This document shows positions 52,919 through 63,462 of a stretch of DNA of 64,000 nt, one piece after another. The stretch is from NCBI RefSeq assembly GCF_019458805.1, contig NZ_JAIBOA010000014.1:124001-188000 (forward strand). The letters are read 5' to 3'. The translations under genes were made by a program, and so were the position numbers. Position 1 is the first letter of the stretch. Every line of letters begins with the position of its first letter. The stretch is from Actinomadura parmotrematis (GTDB lineage Bacteria > Actinomycetota > Actinomycetes > Streptosporangiales > Streptosporangiaceae). The notes beneath the pieces were generated by a model. The model ran no database searches. It worked only from the letters and a program-made list of their open reading frames with translations, and was not told where the DNA came from.

Positions 52919-54349
52919 ATGGCCCTGCGCCCCCCGGGCGGCGCCCTGCGCACGTTCATCGTCACCGGCATCGCGCTGTTCATGGTCACCCTGGACAACC
53001 TGATCGTCACCAACGCCCTGCCCGCCATCCGCACCGACCTCGGCACCGGCCTGGAAGGGCTGGAGTGGACGGTCAACGCCTACACGCTCGCGACCGCCGT
53101 CCTGCTCCTCCCGGCCGCCTCGATCGCCGACCGGTTCGGGCGCCGCCGCCTGTTCCTGCTCGGCCTCGCGCTGTTCACCGCCGCGTCCGCCACCGCCGCG
53201 CTCGCCCCCGGCATCGGCGTCCTCATCGCCGCCCGCGCCGTGCAGGGCGTCGGCGGCGCCATCGTCGCGCCGCTCACCCTCACCCTGCTCGCCACCGCCG
53301 TCCCGGCCGAGCGGCGCGGCGTCGCGCTCGCCGCCTGGAGCGCGATGAGCGGCCTCGGCGTCGCGCTCGGACCCGTCGTCGGCGGCGCCGTCACGCAGTA
53401 CACCTCCTGGGAGTGGATCTTCTGGATCAACGTCCCGGTCGGCGCCGTGCTGCTCGCGATCGCGCCCCGGTTCCTCGCCGAGAGCCACGGCCCCGCCGGC
53501 CGCCTCGACCCCGCCGGCACGCTCCTCGTCAGCGGCGGCATGCTCGGCGTCGTCCTCGGTCTCGTGCGCGGCAACGAGCACGGCTGGACGAGCCCGCAGG
53601 TCCTCGGCGCGCTCGCCGCCGGCGGCGTCCTGCTCGCCGCCTTCATCGCCTGGGAGCTGCGCGCCCCGCACCCCATGCTGCCGATGGGCCTGTTCCGCAG
53701 CCGCGGCTTCAGCACCGTCAACCTGGTCGCCGCCGCCATGGCCCTCGCCATGTTCGGCACCACGTTCCTGCTGATCCAGTTCCTGCAGTCCGTCATGCAG
53801 CTCACGCCGCTCCAGGCGGGCGTGCGCAGCCTGCCCTGGACCGGCATGCCGATCCTCGTCGCGCCGCTCACCGCGCCGCTCGTCGCGCGCTTCGGCGGCC
53901 GCGCCGTGCTGGGCGCCGGGATGCTGTTCCAGGCCGCCGGCATCGGCTGGATGGCCGCCCTGCTCGCCCCGGACGTCACCTACGGCGCGCTCGTGCCCGG
54001 CTTCGTCCTCGCCGGCATCGGCATGGGCCTGTTCTTCCCGCCCGTCGCCCGCCTCGTCCTCGGCTTCGCGCCGCCCGAGCGGACCGGCGTCGCCTCCGGC
54101 GTCTCCAACACCGTCCGCCAGCTCGGCACCGTCCTCGGCGTCGCCGTGCTCGGCGCGATCTTCTCGGCGAACGGCGACATGACCGCGCCGGAGCCGTTCG
54201 CGGACGGCCTCGCCCCGGCGCTCTGGACCGCCACCGCCGTCCTCGCCGCCGCCGCGCTCGCCACCCTCGCCGTCCCGCGCCGCCTGCCGGCGCACCCCGC
54301 ACCCGAGCCCGCGCCCGTCGCGGGACCGGTCGCCGAACCCGCCCCCTAG
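52919..54349 (+). CDS. MFS drug exporter (DHA2/EmrB-like, 14 helices)
   Basis: 476 residues. Motif A-type IADRFGRRRLFLLGL, motif C-type SAMSGLGVALGPVVGGAV, and MVTLDNLIVTNALPAI near the start, as in DHA2 exporters. AAGGAGG five bases before ATG 52919. Controlled by the TetR gene by position. Its TAG overlaps the TAG of the convergent deaminase gene in the palindrome CTAG. Confidence 0.9.
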   Translation: MALRPPGGALRTFIVTGIALFMVTLDNLIVTNALPAIRTDLGTGLEGLEWTVNAYTLATAVLLLPAASIADRFGRRRLFLLGLALFTAASATAALAPGIGVLIAARAVQGVGGAIVAPLTLTLLATAVPAERRGVALAAWSAMSGLGVALGPVVGGAVTQYTSWEWIFWINVPVGAVLLAIAPRFLAESHGPAGRLDPAGTLLVSGGMLGVVLGLVRGNEHGWTSPQVLGALAAGGVLLAAFIAWELRAPHPMLPMGLFRSRGFSTVNLVAAAMALAMFGTTFLLIQFLQSVMQLTPLQAGVRSLPWTGMPILVAPLTAPLVARFGGRAVLGAGMLFQAAGIGWMAALLAPDVTYGALVPGFVLAGIGMGLFFPPVARLVLGFAPPERTGVASGVSNTVRQLGTVLGVAVLGAIFSANGDMTAPEPFADGLAPALWTATAVLAAAALATLAVPRRLPAHPAPEPAPVAGPVAEPAP

Positions 54350-55428
54350 GCGGCCAGCCAGGCGTCGACGCCGGACAGCAGCCGCGCGCGGACGCCGTCC
54401 GGCGCCGCCGACCCCGCGATCGACTGGCGCGCCAGCTCGGCCAGCTCGGCGTCGGAGAACCCGTGCTCGGCCCGCACCAGGTCGTACTGGCGGGCCAGCC
54501 GGGACCCGAACAGCAGCGGGTCGTCGGCGCCGAGCGCGATCCGCGCCCCCGCCTCGTACAGCTCGCGGACCGGGACCGCCCCCGCCGACGGCGCCACCCC
54601 CAGGCCGACGTTGGAGGCCGGGCAGACCTCCAGCGTCACGCCCCTCTCCACGATCCGCCGCAGCAGCGCCGGATCCTCGACCGCCCGCACACCGTGCCCG
54701 ATCCGGTCGGCGTCCAGCGTCTCCAGGCACTCGCGGACGCTGCCCGGACCGAGCAGCTCGCCCCCGTGCGGCGTCGACAGCAGCCCGCCCCGCTTGGCGA
54801 TCCGGAACGCGCCCTCGAAGTCGTAGGCGCGGCCGCGCCGCTCGTCGTTGGACAGCCCGAACCCGACGACGCCGCGGTCGCGGTACTGCAGCGCGAGCCG
54901 GGCGAGCGTCCTCGCGTCCAGCGGGTGCCGGGTCCGGTTCGCCGCGATCACCACGCCGATGCCGACGCCGGTCGCCGCCGCCGCGGCGTCCACCGCGTCG
55001 AGCACCAGCTCCACCGTCGGGCTGAGCCCGCCGAACCGCGCCGCGTAGCCGCTCGGGTCCACCTGGATCTCCAGCCAGCCCGACCCCTCGGCGGCCTCGT
55101 CCTCGGCGGTCTCGCGCACCAGCCGGCGCAGGTCGTCCGGCGTGCGCAGCACCGACCGGGCGATGTCGTACAGCCGCTGGAAGCGGAACCAGCCGCGCTC
55201 GTCGGTCGCCCGCAGCTTCGGCGGCCACTCCTCCACCAGCGCCTCGGGCAGCTGCACGCCGTGCCCGGCGGCCATCTCGACGAGCGTCGAGTGCCGCATC
55301 GAGCCGGTGAAGTGCAGGTGCAGATGGGCCTTCGGCAGCGTGGACACGTCGCGCGGGACGCCCGGCGGGCGCGCCGGGGCGGCCGGCGCCGCGCCACCGG
55401 GACGGACGTGAGCGAGAGGGGCCTCCAT
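54346..55428 (-). CDS. Adenosine deaminase-like amidohydrolase
   Basis: 360 residues. TIM-barrel metal-dependent deaminase: KAHLHLHFTGSMRHSTL at 33-49 (His pair), SNDERRG, STPHGGELLGPGSV, RIGHGVRAVED, and LGADDPLLFG (metal Asp). The first motif ends TGS instead of the usual DGS/EGS. A homologue lies in the same place in Streptomyces as I recall. Substrate probably adenosine, but related proteins accept other purines. The start is ATG 55428. Confidence 0.85.
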   Translation of the reverse strand: MEAPLAHVRPGGAAPAAPARPPGVPRDVSTLPKAHLHLHFTGSMRHSTLVEMAAGHGVQLPEALVEEWPPKLRATDERGWFRFQRLYDIARSVLRTPDDLRRLVRETAEDEAAEGSGWLEIQVDPSGYAARFGGLSPTVELVLDAVDAAAAATGVGIGVVIAANRTRHPLDARTLARLALQYRDRGVVGFGLSNDERRGRAYDFEGAFRIAKRGGLLSTPHGGELLGPGSVRECLETLDADRIGHGVRAVEDPALLRRIVERGVTLEVCPASNVGLGVAPSAGAVPVRELYEAGARIALGADDPLLFGSRLARQYDLVRAEHGFSDAELAELARQSIAGSAAPDGVRARLLSGVDAWLAA

Positions 55429-55552
55429 GGGCCAATGTTGCCGGACGCCGCGATCGGGGCGGCGTCCGCCTCACCAGTACCGTCCCGGAGGACTAGGGAG
55501 GACCCTTCCCCATGGCCCGGCCGGACCAGGCGCGGCCTGGCCCGGAACAGCA

Positions 55553-55591
55553 GAAAGGATCATGGACCGGCGGGCGGTCCATGATCCTTCC
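55553..55591 (-). terminator. Terminator after aspartate-type aminotransferase
   Basis: Arms 55555-55568 and 55576-55589 (AAGGATCATGGACC and its complement), seven-base loop, just after the aminotransferase stop on the minus strand. Confidence 0.65.
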
Positions 55592-55606
55592 GTGCTGGGG
55601 GAGCGG

Positions 55607-56818
<1,212 letters not shown>

Positions 56819-56824
56819 GGCCCT

Positions 56825-56831
56825 ATCGTTA
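56825..56831 (-). promoter_or_regulatory. -10 box for leaderless aspC transcript
   Basis: TAACGAT on the minus strand, six bases before the ATG. Confidence 0.45.
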
Positions 56832-57079
56832 CAGAAGCCGGGCGGTGCTTCAGCGGGATATCGCGACCCGTCCCGGCGCTGGTGGACCGGCCGGGGAAAC
56901 GCCCGGCGCGCCGGGCGCGGGGCGGCGTTCCGGCGTTCCGGTTCGACGTGCGGGCCGCGGCGACGTAGACTCACCTGCCTAGTGACGCGTCATCGTCGTA
57001 CGGCCATGTCCGCAAAAGCCGTATGCTGTGACCGGCACGGTCCGATCTCCGGATCGGTCCCGTCCTCTCGCGAGGACGT

Positions 57080-57152
57080 AGGGCAGTGGCTCAATTGGTA
57101 GAGCTCCGGTCTCCAAAACCGGCGGTTGGGGGTTCGAGTCCCTCCTGCCCTG
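57080..57152 (+). tRNA. tRNA-Trp (CCA)
   Basis: 73 bases. Acceptor AGGGCAG/CTGCCCT, anticodon stem CCGGT/ACCGG, anticodon CCA at 57113-57115, T arm with GGGTTCGAGTCCC. CCA tail not encoded. Upstream of secE as in many actinomycetes. Confidence 0.95.
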
Positions 57153-57271
57153 CGAGGTGCGGTGCGCGCACCTGTACCGCCACGTCTCCGCCCCAGCGGG
57201 CGGCCGTGGTGCGGGAATGCGCGGCAACCACGGTGTGGTTGAACACGACCTACGAGGTGAACGGCGGCACA

Positions 57272-57520
57272 ATGGCGACTGAGACGCGCGGCGAGGCCGC
57301 GGCCAAGGACGAGGGCAGGGACAAGCCCGCCTCCAAGCGGACCGGTCCGGCGCTCTTCGTGCGCCAGGTGGTCGCCGAGCTGCGCAAGGTCATCTGGCCC
57401 ACCCGCCGGGAACTGATCACCTACACCACCGTGTCGCTGGTGTTCGTGCTCGTCATGGTCGCGCTCGTGTCGGGCGTCGACTGGGTCCTGCAGAAGGGCG
57501 TCCTCGCCCTCTTCACCTGA
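57272..57520 (+). CDS. secE: Preprotein translocase subunit SecE
   Basis: 82 residues. Single membrane helix near the end; AELRKVIWPTRRELITYTTVSLVFVLVMV is the conserved amphipathic-helix/TM motif. A charged N-terminal part of about 25 residues. ATG 57272 with an AGGTGA site. Confidence 0.95.
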   Translation: MATETRGEAAAKDEGRDKPASKRTGPALFVRQVVAELRKVIWPTRRELITYTTVSLVFVLVMVALVSGVDWVLQKGVLALFT

Positions 57521-57629
57521 TCGCGCCCGCGCCGCCGGCCCCGGCGGCCGGACGGCGACGGAAAGCCCGCGGCGCCCGCCCTCCGGGCAGGCGGGCGGGG
57601 ATCGCAACGAGAGAAGAGAGTCAGCCACC

Positions 57630-58487
57630 GTGTCCGAGTCCTCCCAGCCCCACGACGAGGCCGTTGAAGAGGCCCAGTCTGCTGCGGCTGCTGCGGCCGA
57701 CCCGGCGGACGCGTCCGCCGCGGCGGACGCCCTGCCCGCGGACGCCGCCGAGCCCGCGGACGACGCGGCGGGGACCGGCGCGGACGCCGAGGCCGCGGAC
57801 GGTGCGGACACCGAGACGGGCGAGACCGACGAGGCCGACGCCGGCGACGAGGCCGCCGAGGGCGAGGCCGCGGCGGCCGACGCCGGCGAGGCCAAGCTCG
57901 ACGCCTACAACCAGTTCAAGATGGAGATGCGCCTCCAGCCGGGCGACTGGTACGTGGTGCACTCCTACGCGGGGTACGAGAACCGGGTCAAGACCAACAT
58001 CGAGACCCGCACCCAGACCCTGAACATGGAGGACTACATCTTCCAGATCGAGGTGCCCCAGCACGAGGTCACCGAGATCAAGCAGGGCAAGCGGCAGAAG
58101 GTCAACGAGAAGGTCCTGCCGGGCTACATCCTGGTCCGCATGGAGCTGACCGACGAGTCCTGGGCCGCGGTCCGCAACACCCCGGGCGTCACCGGCTTCG
58201 TCGGGCTGCTGAACAAGCCGTCCCCGCTCAGCCTGGACGAGGTCGCCAACCTGCTGGCGCCCGAGCCCGAGGAGCAGGTCAAGACCAAGGAGCAGGCCGC
58301 CCGGTCCGCCCCCGCCGTGGACTTCTCGGTCGGCGAGTCGGTCACCGTCATGGACGGCCCGTTCGCCACGCTGCCCGCCACCGTCAACGAGATCAACGCC
58401 GAGCAGCAGAAGCTCAAGGTGCTGGTGTCGATCTTCGGCCGGGAGACGCCGGTCGAGCTGTCGTTCAACCAGGTCTCCAAGATCTGA
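57630..58487 (+). CDS. nusG: Transcription termination/antitermination protein NusG
   Basis: 285 residues. Residues 1-95 are an Ala/Asp/Glu-rich acidic extension, longer than in E. coli but typical for actinomycetes. Then the NGN domain (DWYVVHSYAGYENRVKTNIE, PGYILVRMELTDESWAAVRNTPGVTGFVG) and a KOW module (VGESVTVMDGPFATLPATVNEIN). GTG 57630. Binds RNA polymerase and Rho/ribosome. Confidence 0.95.
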   Translation: MSESSQPHDEAVEEAQSAAAAAADPADASAAADALPADAAEPADDAAGTGADAEAADGADTETGETDEADAGDEAAEGEAAAADAGEAKLDAYNQFKMEMRLQPGDWYVVHSYAGYENRVKTNIETRTQTLNMEDYIFQIEVPQHEVTEIKQGKRQKVNEKVLPGYILVRMELTDESWAAVRNTPGVTGFVGLLNKPSPLSLDEVANLLAPEPEEQVKTKEQAARSAPAVDFSVGESVTVMDGPFATLPATVNEINAEQQKLKVLVSIFGRETPVELSFNQVSKI

Positions 58488-58529
58488 CGCGGCCGCGCCG
58501 GGCAGCCGGCGCGCCCGCGTATCCTGGAA

Positions 58530-58557
58530 GGGCCGCCCACCGCGTGGGCGGCTTTTT
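58530..58557 (+). terminator. Rho-independent terminator after nusG
   Basis: GCCGCCCAC (58532-58540), loop CGC, GTGGGCGGC (58544-58552), followed by TTTTT (58553-58557): the only classical U-tract terminator clearly seen in the window. Confidence 0.85.
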
Positions 58558-58689
58558 CGGGTCACGAATCCCCCCGCTCCGGCGGGGTCTTCAAGATCCC
58601 AACACCCGGGTGTCCGTTCCCGGCCCGGGTGTGGCCCGCTCGGCGGGAGTCGGGATCACACCGCAACGGGAACGAGAGGTGGGCATCCC

Positions 58690-59121
58690 GTGCCTCCCAA
58701 GAAGAAGAAGATCTCGGCCGTCGTCAAGGTGCAGCTCAACGCCGGTGCCGCGACGCCCGCGCCGCCCGTCGGTACCGCGCTCGGTCCGCACGGCGTCAAC
58801 ATCATGGACTTCTGCAAGCAGTACAACGCCGCGACCGAGGCGCAGCGCGGCAACGTCATCCCCGTAGAGATCACCATCTACGAGGACCGCTCGTTCACCT
58901 TCGTCACCAAGACCCCGCCGGCCGCGCAGCTCATCCTGAAGGCCGCGGGCGTGGAGAAGGGCTCGGGCGAGCCGCACAAGACCAAGGTCGGCTCGGTCAC
59001 CGCGGACCAGATCCGCGAGATCGCCACCACCAAGATGCCCGACCTGAACGCCAACGACCTGGCGGCCGCCGAGAAGATCGTCGCCGGCACCGCCCGCTCG
59101 ATGGGCATCGAGGTCAAGTAA
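58690..59121 (+). CDS. rplK: 50S ribosomal protein L11
   Basis: 143 residues, GTG start. VKVQLNAGAATPAPPVGTALGPHGVNIMDFCKQYN and the C-terminal RNA-binding part PDLNANDLAAAEKIVAGTARSMGI. Start of the rplK-rplA operon; ACACCCGGGTGT palindrome at 58602-58613 in the leader. Confidence 0.96.
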   Translation: MPPKKKKISAVVKVQLNAGAATPAPPVGTALGPHGVNIMDFCKQYNAATEAQRGNVIPVEITIYEDRSFTFVTKTPPAAQLILKAAGVEKGSGEPHKTKVGSVTADQIREIATTKMPDLNANDLAAAEKIVAGTARSMGIEVK

Positions 59122-59197
59122 GCCGTCCGCGCGGATCGTCCGCGCGGTTCGACGTGGGAGGGCCCCCGTGCGGGGTCCGTACCACAGAGGAGTTCCC

Positions 59198-59914
59198 ATG
59201 AAGCGCAGCAAGTCCTACCGCGCCGCGGCCGAGAAGATCGACCGCGACGCGCTGTACAGCCCGGTCGAGGCCGTGAAGCTGGCCAAGGAGACCGCGGCGA
59301 CGAAGTTCGACGCGACCGTCGAGGTCGCGCTGCGGCTCGGCGTGGACCCGCGCAAGGCTGACCAGATGGTGCGCGGCACCGTCAACCTGCCGAACGGCAC
59401 GGGCAAGACGGCCCGCGTGCTGGTGTTCGCCGGCGGCGCGAAGGCCGACGAGGCCCGCGAGGCCGGCGCCGACATCGTCGGCTCGGACGACCTGATCGAG
59501 AAGATCCAGGGCGGTTTCCTGGACTTCGACGCGGTGGTCGCGACGCCGGACCAGATGGGCAAGGTCGGCCGTCTCGGCCGCGTGCTCGGCCCGCGCGGCC
59601 TGATGCCGAACCCGAAGACCGGCACCGTGACGATGGACGTGGCCAAGGCCGTGTCCGACATCAAGGGCGGCAAGATCGAGTTCCGGGTGGACCGGCACGC
59701 GAACCTGCACTTCATCATCGGCAAGGCGTCGTTCTCCGAGCGCCAGCTCGTGGAGAACTACGCGGCGGCGATCGACGAGGTGCAGCGGCTGAAGCCGTCG
59801 GCGGCCAAGGGCCGTTACGTGAAGAAGGCCGTGCTGACGACCTCGATGGGCCCGAGCATCCCGGTGGACCCGAACGCGGTCCGCAACCTGCTCGCCGAGC
59901 TCGACGAGAGCTGA
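59198..59914 (+). CDS. rplA: 50S ribosomal protein L1
   Basis: 238 residues. GLMPNPKTGTVTMDVAKAVSDIKGGKIEFRVD is the L1 signature, ending TSMGPSIPVDPNAVRNLL. ATG 59198 with GAGGAG. Followed by a strong terminator before the lipoprotein genes. Confidence 0.96.
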   Translation: MKRSKSYRAAAEKIDRDALYSPVEAVKLAKETAATKFDATVEVALRLGVDPRKADQMVRGTVNLPNGTGKTARVLVFAGGAKADEAREAGADIVGSDDLIEKIQGGFLDFDAVVATPDQMGKVGRLGRVLGPRGLMPNPKTGTVTMDVAKAVSDIKGGKIEFRVDRHANLHFIIGKASFSERQLVENYAAAIDEVQRLKPSAAKGRYVKKAVLTTSMGPSIPVDPNAVRNLLAELDES

Positions 59915-59942
59915 TCGGGCCGGCTCCGGCCGGTCCGCGAAC

Positions 59943-59974
59943 GGAGGCGCCCCCCGCGTGCGGGGGGCGCCTCC
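59943..59974 (+). terminator. Terminator after rplA
   Basis: 14-bp stem (59943-59956 with 59961-59974), loop CGTG. Confidence 0.75.
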
Positions 59975-60112
59975 GGCGTTTCCGGGGCGGGGCCGCCTAC
60001 GCCTTGAGGGGTAGGGTCTTGCTCCCCATTCGTACCCTCGGGGGATGCCGGGTGTTTCGTCCCTCGCGAGACTGGAAGACATCAGCAGGGCGACAAGGGA
60101 GGCTCTAACCCC

Positions 60113-60994
60113 ATGAAGCGTAGTTACGCAGTGGCCGCGGGGAGTACCGCGGTCGGCGCCGCGCTCCTCCTGTCGGGGTGCAATGCCGACGGGACGGGCG
60201 GAACGGACGCCAACCTCAAGCTGACGGCGAACCAGGCGCTGATCAAGACGTCGCAGAAGGCGGCGAAGGCGAACACCTTCAAGGCCGACGTGACGGTGAA
60301 GGACACGTCCGAGGGCGGCCAGGTGCACGCGACCGGGCAGTTCCGGCTCCGTCCCGACCTGGCGTTCAGCGCGCAGGTCGACAGCGCGAGCAAGGGGTCG
60401 GCGTCGATCCCGCTGTCCGGCTCGCAGGCGATCTTCACCTCGGACACGCTGTACGTGAAGGCGCCGTCGCAGCTGCGGCAGTTCATCGCGGGCGGCAAGC
60501 CCTGGCTGAAGATCGACGTGACCCAGCTCCAGCAGCGCACCGGGGTGGACGTCAAGGGCCTCGTCGGGCAGGTCGAGCAGGCCGACCCGGCGCAGCAGAC
60601 GAAGATGTTCACCGGCTCCAAGGACGTGCGCCGCGTCGGCACCGAGACGGTGGACGGCGTGAAGACGACGCACTACGCCGGTTCGGTGACGGTGAAGGAC
60701 GCGCTGGCGCAGCTGGACGCGCAGCAGCGGTCGAAGGCGTCGCAGTGGCTGTCGAACGCCGACCAGAACAGCAGGATCAAGTTCGATCTGTGGTCGGACG
60801 GCGACAACCTGCCGCGCAAGCTGGTCTCGACGGGCCAGGGCAAGGACGACAACGGTTCGGTGCAGGTGCTGTACACCGACTACGGCAAGTCGGTGACGGT
60901 GAACGCGCCGCCGTCGGACCAGGTCGGGCAGCTCTCGCTGAACGGGCTGCTCGGCGGTAACACGCCGAAGCCGGCCCCGACGCCGACCGCCTGA
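60113..60994 (+). CDS. LppX/LprG-like lipoprotein
   Basis: 293 residues. Signal peptide with lipobox LLLSGC (Cys24); the mature part contains NTFKADVTVKDTS, DTLYVKAPSQLRQF and GTETVDGVKTTHYAGSVTV, which is the LppX_LprAFG fold, used in mycobacteria for triacylated lipid carriage across the envelope. A paralogue is the next gene. ATG 60113 with AGGGAGG. Between rplA and rplJ, as I recall for SCO4650-SCO4651. Confidence 0.82.
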   Translation: MKRSYAVAAGSTAVGAALLLSGCNADGTGGTDANLKLTANQALIKTSQKAAKANTFKADVTVKDTSEGGQVHATGQFRLRPDLAFSAQVDSASKGSASIPLSGSQAIFTSDTLYVKAPSQLRQFIAGGKPWLKIDVTQLQQRTGVDVKGLVGQVEQADPAQQTKMFTGSKDVRRVGTETVDGVKTTHYAGSVTVKDALAQLDAQQRSKASQWLSNADQNSRIKFDLWSDGDNLPRKLVSTGQGKDDNGSVQVLYTDYGKSVTVNAPPSDQVGQLSLNGLLGGNTPKPAPTPTA

Positions 60995-61018
60995 CCCGCC
61001 GCTCCGCCGGTACTCGAC

Positions 61019-61052
61019 CGCGACGCCCGGTCCTTCGGGACCGGGCGTCGCG
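61019..61052 (+). terminator. Terminator after first lipoprotein gene
   Basis: 15-bp perfect stem (61019-61033 with 61038-61052) and a TTCG tetraloop. Confidence 0.8.
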
Positions 61053-61212
61053 GCGTCCGGGGGAGGGGCCGGGGGCGGCGCTGTGCACGAAAATGCACGG
61101 AAATCGCCGGAGGGAACCGCTAGCGTCTCCGCTGCGTCCCGATCTTGGACGGCCGCTTTCGTGCGCGTCCCCGGCCCGGCGCGCCGCCCCCCCCACCTGA
61201 GGAGACCACTCC

Positions 61213-62058
61213 ATGATCCGTCGTTTCGCGTCCGCCACCGCCGCCACGGCGGGGCTCGCCCTGTCGCTGACGGGCTGCCTCGGCGACGCCGGGAAGGAGG
61301 TCGGCGAGAACGCCGCCAAGGGCGTCCGGCTGACCGCCGCGCAGGTCCTCGGCCGGACGGCGGACCGGGCGGCCAAGGCCGACACCTTCACGGCCGACAT
61401 GACGATCGACAGCAGCGCGCCGCAGGCCCCGCTGAAGATGCACGTGCTCGCGCAGACGCGGCTGCGGCCCGAGGCCGCGATGCGCATGACGGTCGGGTCG
61501 TCCGAGGTGGCCGGGAACCGGATTCCGGGCTACGAGGCGCGCCTCGTCGGCGACGCGATGTACATGAGGATGCCGGCGTTGAGGAAGGCGACCGGCGGCA
61601 AGCCGTGGGCGAAGCTGTCGCTGAAGCAGGCGGGCGGTGCGAGCGGCATCGACCTCGGCAAGCTGATGGACCAGGCCGAGCAGCAGAGCCCCGCGACGCA
61701 GACGAGGATGCTGACGGCGTCCAAGGACGTGCGGAAGGTGGGCACCGAGAACGTCGGCGGCGTGCCGACCACGCACTACGCCGGGACGATGTCGCCGCGC
61801 GAGGCGCTCGCGAAGGTGGATGCGAACACCCGGACGACCCTGGAGAAGACCTACGGGCAGCTCGGCGCCACCGCGATCCGGTTCGACGTGTGGGTGGGCG
61901 CGGACGACCTGCCCCGCAAGCACGTCTCCGTCGTGCCGCTGTCGGGCGGGCAGACGACCACGACGGTGCTGTACCGCGACTACGGCAGGCCGGTCACCGT
62001 GCAGGCGCCGCCGGCGTCGCAGACGGGCGCGCTGAAGATGCCGAAGCTCGGCTCCTGA
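61213..62058 (+). CDS. LppX/LprG-like lipoprotein
   Basis: 281 residues. Lipobox SLTGC (about residue 20), then the same fold as the neighbour: DTFTADMTIDSS, DAMYMRMPALRKATGG, GTENVGGVPTTHYAGTMS. Probably a tandem duplicate of 60113-60994. ATG 61213. Function inferred from fold only. Confidence 0.82.
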   Translation: MIRRFASATAATAGLALSLTGCLGDAGKEVGENAAKGVRLTAAQVLGRTADRAAKADTFTADMTIDSSAPQAPLKMHVLAQTRLRPEAAMRMTVGSSEVAGNRIPGYEARLVGDAMYMRMPALRKATGGKPWAKLSLKQAGGASGIDLGKLMDQAEQQSPATQTRMLTASKDVRKVGTENVGGVPTTHYAGTMSPREALAKVDANTRTTLEKTYGQLGATAIRFDVWVGADDLPRKHVSVVPLSGGQTTTTVLYRDYGRPVTVQAPPASQTGALKMPKLGS

Positions 62059-62077
62059 CGTCCGGCCCCGCGCCGCA

Positions 62078-62110
62078 CCGCGCCCGTCCCGTATCCGCGG
62101 GCGGGCGCGG
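62078..62110 (+). terminator. Weak terminator after second lipoprotein gene
   Basis: CCGCGCCCG (62078-62086) with CGGGCGCGG (62102-62110), 15-base loop. Confidence 0.45.
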
Positions 62111-62128
62111 CCCTGTTCCGCGAAGGAT

Positions 62129-62158
62129 TTGGCGTGCGCGCCGCCGAGCACGTATCGT
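62129..62158 (+). promoter_or_regulatory. Promoter of rplJL
   Basis: TTGGCG (62129-62134), 18 bases, TATCGT (62153-62158). Confidence 0.5.
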
Positions 62159-62164
62159 GGGGCC

Positions 62165-62405
62165 TGCCGAAGACCGCCGGTCGTCACCCGCGAGGGTGGC
62201 CGAAGGACCCGAAGACATCGTTCGGGCGGCCCGCGTAGGTGTGTTGAGAGCTTCCGCATGACCTCCGTGTCGTGCCTCCGCCCCGCGCGCCTGCGCCGGG
62301 GCGTTCGCTGTTTTTCCAGGCTTTTCGCCCCGGCGGCTTCCACCCAGGTGGCGGCGCCCGTCCCCGACGGGTCCGCGACCACCCCAGGTAATCGGAAGGA
62401 GGCCC
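62165..62405 (+). promoter_or_regulatory. L10(L12)4 leader of rplJL
   Basis: 240-base leader before rplJ. GCCGAAGACCGCCGGTCG near 62166 and CCGAAGGACCCGAAGAC near 62200 are the kind of elements found in actinobacterial L10 leaders, to which L10-L12 binds for feedback control. The exact fold was not computed. Confidence 0.5.
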
Positions 62406-62972
62406 ATGGCCAAGGCCGAGAAGGCCACGGCGATCGCCGAGCTGAAGCAGAGCTTCGAGGGCTCGAACGGCGCCGTGCTGACCGAGTACCGCGGGCTCAG
62501 CGTCGCGCAGCTCAAGGAGCTGCGCGGCAACCTCGGCGAGAACGCGAAGTTCGCCGTGGTGAAGAACACGCTGACCAAGATCGCCGCGAGCGACGCCGGT
62601 GTCGACGAGCAGTTCTCCAACCTGCTCGAAGGCCCCTCGGCGATCGCGTTCGTGACCGGCGACGTGGTCGAGGCCGCCAAGGGCCTCCGTGACTTCGCCA
62701 AGGCCAACCCGCTCCTGGTGATCAAGGGCGGCTTCATCGACGGCAAGTCGATGGACGCCGCGGAGATCTCCAAGCTCGCGGACCTGGAGTCGCGCGAGGT
62801 GCTCCTCGCGAAGCTCGCGGGTGCGATGAAGGGCTCGATGGCGAACGCCGCCGCGCTGTTCAACGCCCTGCCGACGCAGGCCGCCCAGCTGGCCGAGGCC
62901 CTGCGCGCCAAGCGCGAGGCCGCCGGCGAGGGGGCCGAGGCTCCGGCCGCCGACGAGGCGCCCGCCGAGTAA
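62406..62972 (+). CDS. rplJ: 50S ribosomal protein L10
   Basis: 188 residues. AVLTEYRGLSVAQLKELRGNLGENAKFAVVKNTLTKIA and GPSAIAFVTGD; Ala/Glu-rich tail. ATG 62406 has GGAAGGAGG. Bound by L12 dimers to form the stalk. Confidence 0.96.
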   Translation: MAKAEKATAIAELKQSFEGSNGAVLTEYRGLSVAQLKELRGNLGENAKFAVVKNTLTKIAASDAGVDEQFSNLLEGPSAIAFVTGDVVEAAKGLRDFAKANPLLVIKGGFIDGKSMDAAEISKLADLESREVLLAKLAGAMKGSMANAAALFNALPTQAAQLAEALRAKREAAGEGAEAPAADEAPAE

Positions 62973-63044
62973 GTCCCGGCCGCAAGGCCAGGACCCCGCG
63001 GTCCAGCAACACCCGAACTTTCAAGCCGTAGCGGAGGAAACATC

Positions 63045-63437
63045 ATGGCGAAGCTCAGCACCGACGAGCTGCTCGACGCGTTCAAGGAGATGACCCTTCT
63101 CGAGCTCTCCGAGTTCGTGAAGCAGTTCGAGGAGGTCTTCGACGTCAAGGCCGCCGCCCCCGTGGCCGTCGCCGCGGCGCCGGCCGCCGGCGGTGCCGCC
63201 GGCGGTGGCGAGGCCGCCGCCGAGCAGGACGAGTTCGACGTCATCCTCGAGGGTGCCGGCGACAAGAAGATCCAGGTCATCAAGGAGGTCCGCGGCCTGA
63301 CCTCGCTCGGCCTCAAGGAGGCCAAGGACCTGGTCGACGGCGCTCCGAAGACCCTCCTGGAGAAGGTCAACAAGGAGACCGCCGAGAAGGCCAAGGAGGC
63401 CCTGGAGAAGGCCGGCGCCTCGGTCACCGTCAAGTAG
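63045..63437 (+). CDS. rplL: 50S ribosomal protein L7/L12
   Basis: 130 residues. N-terminal dimer helix (LLDAFKEMTLLELSEFVKQFEEVF), Ala/Gly hinge (45-60), C-terminal domain EFDVILEGAGDKKIQVIKEVRGLTSLGLKEAKDLVDG. Good ribosome site GGAGG before ATG 63045. Confidence 0.97.
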   Translation: MAKLSTDELLDAFKEMTLLELSEFVKQFEEVFDVKAAAPVAVAAAPAAGGAAGGGEAAAEQDEFDVILEGAGDKKIQVIKEVRGLTSLGLKEAKDLVDGAPKTLLEKVNKETAEKAKEALEKAGASVTVK

Positions 63438-63462
63438 TCGCGGCTTCTCCGAGCTGTTCTCT

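Noticed and set aside
55442..55468. Hairpin upstream of the deaminase gene as a riboswitch
   Set aside because: Single short GC stem without any known aptamer features.
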